A stretch of DNA of 10,666 nucleotides from HGM13006 sp964527315 (GTDB lineage Bacteria; Bacillota; Clostridia; Oscillospirales; Oscillospiraceae): assembly GCA_964527315.1 (NCBI GenBank), contig CAZGOQ010000078.1, positions 1 through 10,666 on the forward strand, written 5' to 3'. Positions 1-6,433 of the stretch are shown here, piece by piece. Numbering within the stretch: position 1 is the first letter of the stretch; each line of letters begins with the position of its first letter. The notes below the pieces were generated by a model that did no database searches, had not been told where the DNA came from, and saw only the letters and a list, made by a program, of their open reading frames with translations. A program made the translations under genes and the position numbers.

Positions 1-806
1 TTTCCGGTAACGGATTTTACTATCTGCTGGGCGACATTGCCCGGCTCCACGAGGCAGTTCTGGCCTATGGCCGGGATTTTATGATCGGCAAGGGCTTTAC
101 CTACTGCATCCCGCCTTTTATGATCCATGGCAATGTGGTGGAGGGCGTCATGAGCCAGACGGACATGGATGCCATGATGTATAAAATTGAGGGCGAGGAT
201 CTGTACCTGATCGGCACTTCCGAGCACTCCATGATCGGACGCTTCATCGACCAAATCCTTCCCGCTGAATCCCTGCCCCTGACCCTGACTTCCTACTCTC
301 CCTGTTTCCGGAAAGAAAAGGGCGCACATGGCATCGAAGAGCGTGGAATTTACAGAATCCACCAGTTTGAAAAGCAGGAAATGATCGTGGTCTGTAAGCC
401 TGAGGACAGCATGGAATGGTACGAAAAGCTCTGGCAGTATTCCGTTGAACTGTTCCGCAGTCTGGATATTCCCGTCCGGCAGCTGGAGTGCTGCTCCGGC
501 GATTTGGCAGATCTAAAGGTAAAATCCTGTGATATTGAAGCCTGGAGTCCCCGGCAGCAGAAATATTTTGAGGTCTGTTCCTGCTCCAATCTGGGCGATG
601 CCCAGGCTCGCCGGCTGAAGATCCGCTATAAGGATGAAAGCGGAAAAACGGTTCTGGCCCACACGCTGAACAACACCTGTGTGGCTCCGCCCAGAATGTT
701 GATCGCGTTTTTGGAAAATAATTTGCAGGCGGACGGCAGTGTGATCATTCCCGAAGTCCTGCGGCCCTACATGGGCGGAACAGAACGGCTGATTCCGAAA
801 AAATAA
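1..806 (+). CDS. serS: Seryl-tRNA synthetase, C-terminal catalytic part (5' end outside window)
   Basis: Cytoplasmic class II aminoacyl-tRNA synthetase that activates serine with ATP and loads it on tRNA-Ser. The reading frame is open from base 3 with no start codon in view; the ATG at 81 is internal. About 267 codons are visible, so the N-terminal coiled-coil tRNA-binding arm and the beginning of the catalytic domain are missing. Visible landmarks are the TSE serine-recognition motif (nt 216-224), class II motif 2 (about nt 297-380, FRKEKGAHG...RIHQFEKQE), the ATP-binding motif 3 region (about nt 669-719, with Arg in APPRMLIAFLEN), and the family's usual ending VLRPYMGG. Motifs 2 and 3 resemble the archaeal-like or second-copy SerRS type more than the common bacterial SerS: motif 3 has APPR where GLAVGR is usual. 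The mscL Shine-Dalgarno sequence overlaps this gene's stop, which suggests co-transcription. Family assignment is certain; whether it is the only or a second SerRS cannot be told here. Confidence 0.95.
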   Translation, partial: SGNGFYYLLGDIARLHEAVLAYGRDFMIGKGFTYCIPPFMIHGNVVEGVMSQTDMDAMMYKIEGEDLYLIGTSEHSMIGRFIDQILPAESLPLTLTSYSPCFRKEKGAHGIEERGIYRIHQFEKQEMIVVCKPEDSMEWYEKLWQYSVELFRSLDIPVRQLECCSGDLADLKVKSCDIEAWSPRQQKYFEVCSCSNLGDAQARRLKIRYKDESGKTVLAHTLNNTCVAPPRMLIAFLENNLQADGSVIIPEVLRPYMGGTERLIPKK

Positions 807-819
807 GGAGGAATTTTCT

Positions 820-1197
820 ATGAAAAAACCCAGCTGGATCTCTGAATTCAAAGCCTTTGTCATGCGCGGCAACGTGCTGGATATGGCCATTGGCGTGGTC
901 ATTGGCTCGGCCTTTACCGCCATTGTCACCTCCGTGGTCGAAAATCTCCTGACGCCCATCATTGCGCTGATTCTGGGCAGCAGCGATTTCGGCGGCATTA
1001 CGGTTGGCCCCTTTGGGATCGGCGCTGTAATCAACGCCATCATCACCTTCCTGATCACCGCCTTTGTGGTATTCTGGATCGTCAAGATCGTAGGCCGGCT
1101 CAGCCGTAAAAAAGAGGAGGAACCCGCTCCCCCCGCCGGTCCCACCGCAGAGGAACTGCTGACAGAAATTCGCGATCTTTTGAGGGAACAGAAATAA
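820..1197 (+). CDS. mscL: Large-conductance mechanosensitive channel MscL
   Basis: Homopentameric inner-membrane channel that opens under membrane tension and releases small solutes during osmotic downshock. The 125-residue length is near the family norm (E. coli 136). It shows the N-terminal amphipathic segment (about 1-14, WISEFKAFVMRGN), pore-lining TM1 (about 16-44, with LDMAIGVVIGSAF), a short periplasmic loop (45-66), TM2 (about 68-92), a basic cluster RKK (96-98) and the C-terminal cytoplasmic helix ending LTEIRDLLREQ, as in E. coli. A strong AAGGAGG (805-811) sits 8 bases before the ATG and overlaps the serS stop, so the start is secure. The stop overlaps the next gene's start by one base (TAATG), implying translational coupling. 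The periplasmic loop is short, as in many Gram-positive MscL proteins. No promoter of its own was seen. Confidence 0.97.
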   Translation: MKKPSWISEFKAFVMRGNVLDMAIGVVIGSAFTAIVTSVVENLLTPIIALILGSSDFGGITVGPFGIGAVINAIITFLITAFVVFWIVKIVGRLSRKKEEEPAPPAGPTAEELLTEIRDLLREQK

Positions 1198-1841
1198 TGG
1201 AGATCAAGTTTCCCGAGCAGGAAAACCCATTCCCAAAAACCATGGTCACAGCAGTCTTTTCCGTCCTTGTTGCCCTGCTCATTGGTATGTTTTTAGGCAA
1301 CGCGCTGGGTGCGTTCCTCGGCACGGACGAATCCGTACTGGTGACCTCTGAATTTACCGATCGCATGAGCGCCGTCCGCTCCATCTTCACCGACGCCGAC
1401 CAGCTGGACTCCTATGCGGTAACCGCGCTGGCCTTTCAGGACATGGACGGATTGAAACTCTATTCCAACCGGGCTCACGATCATTTTCTGGCCCGCTGGA
1501 ATGGCCAGCTGGTGGATGCCGACACTCTGTTTGATGAAAAAATCCAGCTTTCCCTGCGGGAACTTTTGCGAACGGAAGCCGCTCTGAACGGCATGGAAAC
1601 CACCGGCGGCAGTGTCATTGATGATGTTCAGCTTTATAATATTGCCGTATCCGACGGCGTGGTCTATTACTATCTCTATTATGCGGAAGCGGGATATGTG
1701 GGACTGGCCTTTGATTCCACCGGAACCACTCTGGCGGAAAAAAAGGACGATGCACTGGTTCTGACCAGAACCCCTGTTGACTCTGAAACTGGTCTCGGCG
1801 GGGACTATGAGTGGTTTATTACTTATCTCATGGAGGATTGA
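1197..1841 (+). CDS. Unrecognised single-pass membrane-anchored protein coupled to mscL
   Basis: I do not recognise this 214-residue protein. Residues 1-14 are hydrophilic, 15-42 form one transmembrane helix rich in Val, Leu, Gly and Ala, and the remaining ~170 residues are soluble and acidic. The topology is therefore probably N-in with an extracytoplasmic C-terminal domain. There is no lipobox and no obvious signal-peptidase site, so an uncleaved anchor is likelier than secretion. The soluble part is aromatic-rich late on (VVYYYLYYAEAGYVGLAF, about 155-172) and ends in DYEWFITYLMED, reading like an alternating beta-rich fold; no catalytic motif stands out. The start ATG overlaps the mscL stop, with GAGGG 10 bases upstream, and the stop directly abuts the next ATG, so it is a genuine operon member. 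Envelope or osmotic-stress function is suggested only by its neighbour. Confidence 0.8.
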   Translation: MEIKFPEQENPFPKTMVTAVFSVLVALLIGMFLGNALGAFLGTDESVLVTSEFTDRMSAVRSIFTDADQLDSYAVTALAFQDMDGLKLYSNRAHDHFLARWNGQLVDADTLFDEKIQLSLRELLRTEAALNGMETTGGSVIDDVQLYNIAVSDGVVYYYLYYAEAGYVGLAFDSTGTTLAEKKDDALVLTRTPVDSETGLGGDYEWFITYLMED

Positions 1842-2357
1842 ATGAAAAGCAACCTGATTCTCATTGGAATGCCTGGCGCCGGGAAGAGCACCGTCGGCGT
1901 CATTCTGGCCAAGACCCTGGCGATGGGCTTTCTGGACAGCGATCTGGTGATCTGTCAGGAGACCGGAAAGGGCCTTCAGGAGATCATTGATCAGGAGGGG
2001 CAGGAAGTCTTTTTGCAGCTGGAATCGGATAGCGTTTCCCGGCTCACCCCCTCACATACCGTGGTCGCCACCGGCGGTTCCGTTCCTATGGAGGAGCGCG
2101 CCATGGCCCATTTGAAGGAGATCGGCACGGTGATCTATCTCAAGGTGACGCTGGAGGAACTGCGCCGGCGTCTCTCCAATATCAAGACCCGGGGCATCGC
2201 CTTTGCGCCGGGCCAGACGCTGGCGGATCTCTATGCCCTGCGAACGCCGGTCTATGAAAAATGGGCCGATCTTATCATTGAAACCGACTCCAACCGGAAT
2301 GACATCGAAAGCATGGTGGAGCAAATTACGGCCGCGCTGGGGATAGAAGCGTGCTGA
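1842..2357 (+). CDS. Shikimate kinase-like P-loop kinase (substrate uncertain)
   Basis: A 171-residue soluble nucleoside-monophosphate-kinase-fold protein of the shikimate kinase family, which normally phosphorylates shikimate at O3 in chorismate synthesis. Walker A is GMPGAGKST (9-17). The DSD pair (Asp32, Asp34) that binds substrate and Mg is present, as are a lid arginine (Arg117 in TRGI) and the late arginine of LRTPVYE (Arg134). Two usual signatures differ. The arginine of the FRxxE shikimate-binding motif is replaced (VFLQLE, Leu58), and the GGG substrate loop reads ATGGSV (Ser80). These fit a recognisable variant subfamily with LQEIID and GQTLxDLY motifs that databases also label shikimate kinase, but they leave the true substrate open. 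No other aromatic-pathway gene is nearby. Start: ATG follows the preceding TGA directly, with GGAGG 5 bases upstream. The 3' end overlaps rlmH by 7 bases. The fold is certain; the substrate is not. Confidence 0.85.
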   Translation: MKSNLILIGMPGAGKSTVGVILAKTLAMGFLDSDLVICQETGKGLQEIIDQEGQEVFLQLESDSVSRLTPSHTVVATGGSVPMEERAMAHLKEIGTVIYLKVTLEELRRRLSNIKTRGIAFAPGQTLADLYALRTPVYEKWADLIIETDSNRNDIESMVEQITAALGIEAC

Positions 2358-2827
2358 CCCTCATTGCCGTCGGAAAATTGAAGGAGCCTTTCTATCAGCA
2401 GGCAGCCGCTGAATACGAAAAGCGGCTCAGAGCCTACGGCGGCATCGCCATGATTGAACTGCCGGAGGTGCGTCTGCCGGAAAATCCCTCCCCCGCGCAA
2501 ATTGACGCGGCGCTGAAAAAAGAGGCCCAGACCGTCCGGGAAAAACTCCCTAAACATTCGTGGCTCTGCATTTTGACCCCGGAGGGCAAACTCCTGTCCT
2601 CGGAGGAACTGGCGGAAAAACTGGGACAACTGCGAACTGCGGGAACTTCCAACCTGACCTTTCTGATCGGTTCCTCCTTCGGTCTGGATGCGGATTTGAA
2701 AGCCCAGGGGGACTTTCGGCTCAGCATCAGTCCCATGACCTTTCCCCATCACCTCTGCCGGGTGATGGTTTTGGAACAGCTCTACCGGGCGGAAAGCATT
2801 CTCTCCGGCGGAAAATATCATAAGTAA
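2351..2827 (+). CDS. rlmH: 23S rRNA (pseudouridine1915-N3)-methyltransferase RlmH
   Basis: SPOUT-class methyltransferase that uses S-adenosylmethionine to methylate N3 of pseudouridine 1915 in helix 69 of 23S rRNA, on assembled 70S ribosomes. The 158-residue length matches the family (about 155-159). The start is GTG at 2351, giving the typical MLTLIAVGKLKEPF opening; it overlaps the end of the kinase gene by 7 bases and has only a weak Shine-Dalgarno (GGGGAT), so translation probably depends on coupling. The trefoil-knot SAM site (FLIGSSFGL, about 105-112), the MTFPHHLCRVMVLEQLYRA helix (129-147) and the conserved C-terminal YHK (156-158) are all visible. Where the family usually has IGG this protein has IGS. 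It is the last gene of its operon, followed at once by an intrinsic terminator. Confidence 0.96.
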   Translation: MLTLIAVGKLKEPFYQQAAAEYEKRLRAYGGIAMIELPEVRLPENPSPAQIDAALKKEAQTVREKLPKHSWLCILTPEGKLLSSEELAEKLGQLRTAGTSNLTFLIGSSFGLDADLKAQGDFRLSISPMTFPHHLCRVMVLEQLYRAESILSGGKYHK

Positions 2828-2838
2828 ACAACCCTACG

Positions 2839-2862
2839 GGGCGGCGTATGCCGCCCTTTTTT
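2839..2862 (+). terminator. Intrinsic terminator after rlmH
   Basis: A perfect 7-bp GC stem (GGGCGGC at 2839-2845 with GCCGCCC at 2850-2856), a GTAT loop and six T residues directly after it. It lies 11 bases downstream of the rlmH stop and just before the next promoter, so it closes the serS-rlmH operon. Confidence 0.93.
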
Positions 2863-2871
2863 ATTTTCCCC

Positions 2872-2899
2872 TTGACAAACCATAAAATATGAATATAAT
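2872..2899 (+). promoter_or_regulatory. Sigma-A-type promoter of the GntR-ABC operon
   Basis: A perfect TTGACA (-35, 2872-2877) and a perfect TATAAT (-10, 2894-2899) separated by 16 bases of AT-rich sequence. Transcription should begin near 2906. So strong a core fits a promoter normally held off by a repressor bound to the palindrome just downstream. Confidence 0.9.
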
Positions 2900-2903
2900 A
2901 ACC

Positions 2904-2922
2904 GTATTAATACAATTAATAC
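2904..2922 (+). promoter_or_regulatory. Palindromic operator, probable binding site of the adjacent GntR/YtrA-type repressor
   Basis: A perfect inverted repeat, GTATTAAT-ACA-ATTAATAC (8-bp arms, 3-base spacer), starting 5 bases after the -10 element and covering the expected transcription start. The same stretch also reads as two tandem copies of ATTAATACA (2906-2923). Position and symmetry fit a dimeric winged-helix repressor that blocks its own promoter. That the downstream GntR protein binds here is inferred from adjacency and from the habits of the YtrA subfamily. Confidence 0.82.
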
Positions 2923-2966
2923 AGTTAGGACGCGCTTGTGTTTTAAGCGAACGAAGGAGGCGCTTT

Positions 2967-3341
2967 ATGCTGAGCATCAACTACAAAGATCCCCGGCCCC
3001 TTTACGAGCAGGTGCGGGATTCCCTGCGGCAGATGATCCTGTGCGGAGCCATTTCCCCGGGTGAAAAGCTGCCTTCCGTGCGGGAACTGGCCAGCTCCCT
3101 GGCCATCAACCCCAACACCATTCAGCGCTCCTATCGGGAACTGGAAAGTCTGGGCCTGATTTATACCGTGTCGGGGAAGGGCGCATTCGCCGCCACAGAC
3201 GATACCGCCGCTCGACGCCGCCGGGAGGAACTTTTGACTCAACTCAGGGAAACGGCTGCGGAATGTAAGCTTCTGGGACTTGGTGAAGAAGCGTTACATG
3301 ACGTCCTGCGCCAAGTGTTTGGAAAGGAGGAACTCTCATGA
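2967..3341 (+). CDS. GntR-family transcriptional regulator, YtrA subfamily
   Basis: A 124-residue DNA-binding repressor. The N-terminal winged helix-turn-helix spans about residues 10-78 (PLYEQVRDSLRQMI, GEKLPSVRELA, NPNTIQRSYRELESLGLI, then the wing YTVSGKGAFA). It is followed by only a short helical tail (82-121) instead of a large effector domain, the hallmark of YtrA-type members, which regulate ABC transporter operons. The start is ATG 2967, with AAGGAGG (2954-2960) 6 bases upstream. An earlier in-frame ATG at 2889 lies inside the promoter, before the transcription start, and cannot be used. The stop overlaps the ABC ATPase start (ATGA), so the genes are translationally coupled. Autoregulation through the palindrome at 2904-2922 is likely. 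B. subtilis YtrA controls an ABC operon induced by cell-wall antibiotics; a similar role here is inferred. Confidence 0.95.
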   Translation: MLSINYKDPRPLYEQVRDSLRQMILCGAISPGEKLPSVRELASSLAINPNTIQRSYRELESLGLIYTVSGKGAFAATDDTAARRRREELLTQLRETAAECKLLGLGEEALHDVLRQVFGKEELS

Positions 3342-4237
3342 TTCATGTCAGAAACCTGACAAAAACCTTTGATCACTTTAAAGCGCTGGACGGCGCGACT
3401 CTGACCATTCAGCAGGGAACGGTTTATGGTCTGGTCGGCCCCAACGGCGCGGGCAAATCCACGCTGATCCGTCATTTGACCGGGGTCTACCGCCCGGACA
3501 GCGGCACGATCACAGTAGAGGGCCGGCCCATTTTTGACGATCCGAAAATCAAAAGCCGCGTCTGCTGCATCTACGATGAGATCTATTACTATTTGCACGC
3601 CACCACCCGGGACATGATGGCGCTTTATCGGGGGCTATACCCCAATTTCGACGCGGAACGCTATGAAAAACTCCGGGCGGTATTCCCGGAGGTCAATGAA
3701 AAAGCGCCTCTGCGGAGCCTGTCCAAAGGGATGCTGAAGCAGAGCGCCTTCTGGCTCTCCATGAGCTGCCGCCCAGACATTCTGCTGCTGGACGAGCCGG
3801 TGGACGGTCTCGATCCGGTGATGCGGCGGCAGGTATTGTCGATCTTGATGGGCGATGTGGCCGAACGGGGCGCCACCGTCCTGCTGTCCTCTCACAACCT
3901 GCGGGAATTGGAGGACGTTTGCGACCATGTGGGCATTCTGCACCATGGAACCATTCTGCTGGAACGGAGCCTTTCCGAACTGCAGGACAGCATCTGCAAA
4001 ATTCAGATTTTATTCCCGGACGCGCCGCCCGAGACGCCGCCGGATATGGAGATCCTGCACCATTCCGCCGCCGGAAAACTGCAAACCTACATTCTACGGT
4101 GCAGCCCGGAAGCGGCTATCGAACGCTTCTCCGCTTTTTCTCCCCTGTATATGGAGGCCCTGCCCCTGACACTGGAGGAAATCTTTATCTATGAATTGGG
4201 AGGTATGTCCTATGCGGTACAAGACATCCTGCTTTAA
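3338..4237 (+). CDS. ABC transporter ATP-binding protein (YtrB-like)
   Basis: Cytoplasmic ATPase subunit that would drive the permease encoded next. Residues 1-210 are the nucleotide-binding domain: Walker A GPNGAGKST (34-42), ABC signature LSKGM (128-132, a variant of LSGGQ), Walker B ILLLDEP (148-154), D-loop GLDP (157-160) and switch His186 in SSHN. The Q-loop region reads CCIYDEIYYYLHAT (about 76-89), so the usual glutamine is replaced by an acidic residue, a feature seen in YtrB-like exporter ATPases. Residues 211-299 form a C-terminal accessory region common to ABC-2-type ATPases. AAAGGAGG (3323-3330) lies 7 bases before the ATG, which overlaps the regulator's stop. The 3' end overlaps the permease gene by 26 bases. 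The substrate is unknown; export of an envelope-active compound is the best guess from the context. Confidence 0.95.
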   Translation: MIHVRNLTKTFDHFKALDGATLTIQQGTVYGLVGPNGAGKSTLIRHLTGVYRPDSGTITVEGRPIFDDPKIKSRVCCIYDEIYYYLHATTRDMMALYRGLYPNFDAERYEKLRAVFPEVNEKAPLRSLSKGMLKQSAFWLSMSCRPDILLLDEPVDGLDPVMRRQVLSILMGDVAERGATVLLSSHNLRELEDVCDHVGILHHGTILLERSLSELQDSICKIQILFPDAPPETPPDMEILHHSAAGKLQTYILRCSPEAAIERFSAFSPLYMEALPLTLEEIFIYELGGMSYAVQDILL

Positions 4238-6182
4238 TCCCACTCTGGCCAGAAACAGCCTGCTGCGCTTTTGGCCTCTGCCCCTGGGCGTGTTTGGCTT
4301 TTACCTTCTGACGCTGGCGCTTCCCTTTTATAACCGTCTGTCCAATCAGATCGGCATGACCCTGCCCTCCGCCGTTCCCTATACGTCTCAGGCGGGTGTT
4401 GAGATGACGCATGAGGAGGTGATGCGCCTCTGCGGAGAGTATATTTATAGCAGCGCAGGGATCTATCTGGCCCTTTTGGCTTGCTTTGCGCTGCTTGCCG
4501 CCCTGCTCCTGTTCCGGCATCTCCACAGCCGCCGGGAAATCCAGTTTTATCTGGCCCTGCCAATTCGGCGGCGCTGCCTGTATCTCACCGCCGCGGTCAT
4601 GGGTTATCTCATGGTGCTGCTGCCGGTGCTGCTGGCGGAACTGGTTACGATGCTGATCTCTCTGGGCCTGGGCTCCGCCTACGCTCCGGTTTTGTGGCTG
4701 ATGCTGGCTACCGTCACCAGCTTTACCATCTTTTACGGCATGGCGGTATTTTGCTGCGTACTGGCAGGCCAGGCCTTCGGAGCAATGCTGCTCTATGGCG
4801 GTATGCACTGCGCCGCCTGGGCGATCTTGACCGGTATGAGCGCCGTAGTTCGGTATTTCCTGCCAGGCTATGACCAGGTTTCCCTGTTCCCCGGTCTGAT
4901 CGTCTGGCTGACCCCATTATCCGCCGTAACAGAGTTGTTCCAGGCGGGCTACTATGACGGTATCACCGGCAACGATACGGTGATCGGTCTGGCGCGGCCC
5001 GAGATACTGGTCGTTCACGCCATTGCCGGCGTACTGCTGCTGGTTTTGTCGGCAGCGCTCTATCAAAAACGGCCCGGCGAGACGGCAGGAGAAATGATCT
5101 CCTTCCGTATGATCCGTCCGGTGTGCAAGGTTCTCGCTTCTCTGGCTGTCTCCATGGTGCTGACCTATGCGCTGGTGTCCACCATACCCATGAAAAACGA
5201 TATTACCTTCCTGCCCCTGTTGCTGCTGGTGCTAGTGACGGCGGCTGCCGGCTGGATCGCGGCGGAAATGATCATCCGCAAGACCTTCCGGGTATTCAAA
5301 AAGCAGCCCTTGATGCAGTGCGGCATTATGCTGGCGGCATTGCTGGCAGTGCTGTGCTTCGGCAAGCTGGATATCATCGGCTATGAGGATCGGATCCCCG
5401 ATGTTTTGGAGGTTGTCTCCGCAGAGATTTCCCCCTGGTACAACCCCGTCCGGGTCACACCGGAGGACGCCATTTCCCTCCACGAAACCATTCTGGCAAA
5501 CAAGGCGCAGCTGTCCAACAACACCTCCATCCAGGAGAAAGAATGGGTCCATATCATCTACCAGATGAAGGATGGAACGGTTTTGGAGCGGGGCTATTGT
5601 TACTTTTACCATGAAGGCGATATGATCACACAAAAAATCAACGAGATCTCTTCCAAGCCGGAGGTCAACTACCGCACCTGGTTCCCCGGCTGGGAGGACA
5701 ATTTGACAGAAGGCAATTTCAGCAACTGCTACCTGGACACCCGCTGGAGCGACGCTTACATCGTGGACGGCAAGGACGACCCCTATGCCTCTGATACCGT
5801 CCACAACACGAACGCCTGCTTTGTTCCCGGCGAAGCCTATGCGGGCGATCCGGAATCCGCTCGTTCCGGCAACTTCTCCTTTTCCGCCGCCCAGGCCGTA
5901 ACCCTGTATTATGCGGTGGTGCGAGATATTGAGGACGGCAATCTGCCGCCGCAAACTTACCGCTATACCGGAGAAAGCGAAGCGCTATCCCCTAAAGAAC
6001 TGGGTACGCTGTACTTTGAGCGGAACGGGAAGGAATATGACGCATCCATGGGCAGCTATGCAGAATATTCTAAAAAGACCGTATCTTTGTCCGCCTATAT
6101 CAGCATCCGTCAAAACATGACCCACACGCTTTCCGCGCTGGAGGAAATGGGCGTGGAGTTGAATCCTTCCGCATCGCCGTAA
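4212..6182 (+). CDS. ABC-2-type permease with large C-terminal extracytoplasmic domain
   Basis: Membrane subunit paired with the preceding ATPase. With the start at ATG 4212 it has 656 residues. GGGAGG (4198-4203) lies 8 bases before this ATG, which I prefer to the in-frame ATG at 4191 that has no good ribosome site. Roughly eight to nine hydrophobic helices are seen at about 21-40, 83-102, 126-153, 158-187, 189-211, 263-284, 304-326, 331-355 and 369-384. A soluble tail of some 270 residues follows, starting near the sequence GYEDRIPDVLEVV and holding many acidic and aromatic residues; it probably lies outside the cell. Long permeases of this layout occur beside YtrA/YtrB-type genes in Firmicutes; I am not sure of the exact domain name. 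Only one permease gene is present, so a homodimer is likely. The operon ends after this gene. Confidence 0.9.
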   Translation: MRYKTSCFNPTLARNSLLRFWPLPLGVFGFYLLTLALPFYNRLSNQIGMTLPSAVPYTSQAGVEMTHEEVMRLCGEYIYSSAGIYLALLACFALLAALLLFRHLHSRREIQFYLALPIRRRCLYLTAAVMGYLMVLLPVLLAELVTMLISLGLGSAYAPVLWLMLATVTSFTIFYGMAVFCCVLAGQAFGAMLLYGGMHCAAWAILTGMSAVVRYFLPGYDQVSLFPGLIVWLTPLSAVTELFQAGYYDGITGNDTVIGLARPEILVVHAIAGVLLLVLSAALYQKRPGETAGEMISFRMIRPVCKVLASLAVSMVLTYALVSTIPMKNDITFLPLLLLVLVTAAAGWIAAEMIIRKTFRVFKKQPLMQCGIMLAALLAVLCFGKLDIIGYEDRIPDVLEVVSAEISPWYNPVRVTPEDAISLHETILANKAQLSNNTSIQEKEWVHIIYQMKDGTVLERGYCYFYHEGDMITQKINEISSKPEVNYRTWFPGWEDNLTEGNFSNCYLDTRWSDAYIVDGKDDPYASDTVHNTNACFVPGEAYAGDPESARSGNFSFSAAQAVTLYYAVVRDIEDGNLPPQTYRYTGESEALSPKELGTLYFERNGKEYDASMGSYAEYSKKTVSLSAYISIRQNMTHTLSALEEMGVELNPSASP

Positions 6183-6202
6183 TCATTGCTTTTGGCTGAG
6201 GC

Positions 6203-6230
6203 GGTTGGGCTATCGCAGAAGCCCCGAACC
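6203..6230 (+). other. Imperfect hairpin just after the permease gene
   Basis: GGTT-GGGCT (6203-6211) can pair with AGCCC-(CG)-AACC (6220-6230), giving a 9-bp stem with a 2-base bulge and an 8-base loop. It begins about 20 bases after the permease stop and has no T-run, so it is not a terminator by itself. It may protect the mRNA 3' end, or be chance. The rest of 6231-6290 shows nothing recognisable. Confidence 0.35.
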
Positions 6231-6290
6231 CGAGGGAAACGAAAAGAGGAAGATTCCCAAAGTGCGTAATATTTCAAATCCTGTCTATCC

Positions 6291-6317
6291 GGGTGCAGCC
6301 GTGTGCTGCACCCTTTT
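6291..6317 (+). terminator. Intrinsic terminator of the GntR-ABC operon
   Basis: A perfect 9-bp stem (GGGTGCAGC at 6291-6299 with GCTGCACCC at 6305-6313), a 5-base loop and TTTT. It lies about 110 bases after the permease stop and upstream of the next promoter. Confidence 0.9.
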
Positions 6318-6320
6318 GTG

Positions 6321-6361
6321 CGGTATTCGTTCTATTTTTTCAAAAGTCTTGCGCAATACCG
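6321..6361 (+). repeat. 7-bp inverted repeat flanking the -35 region
   Basis: CGGTATT (6321-6327) and its exact reverse complement AATACCG (6355-6361) are separated by 27 bases and bracket the -35 element of the following promoter. The repeat could be a regulator site with two half-sites or an RNA/DNA stem, but 7 bp with this spacing may also be chance. Confidence 0.35.
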
Positions 6362-6377
6362 GAGAGGCAGGTATAAT
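6349..6377 (+). promoter_or_regulatory. Promoter of the OYE-family reductase gene
   Basis: TTGCGC (-35, 6349-6354; matches TTGACA at four of six positions) and a perfect TATAAT (-10, 6372-6377) with a 17-base spacer. Transcription should begin near 6384, giving a 5' leader of about 50 bases. The weak -35 suggests moderate strength or help from an activator. Confidence 0.8.
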
Positions 6378-6433
6378 GATGTGTAGATATCAAACCAAAT
6401 GCCAATCGGAACAAAGAAAGGAGAACGCCCAAT

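Noticed and set aside
513..1145. A 210-codon antisense frame across the serS end and mscL
   Set aside because: It covers two well-identified genes and resembles no protein.
2889..2966. N-terminal extension of the GntR regulator from ATG 2889
   Set aside because: This ATG lies between the -35 and -10 elements, upstream of the transcription start, and the ATG at 2967 has an excellent ribosome site.
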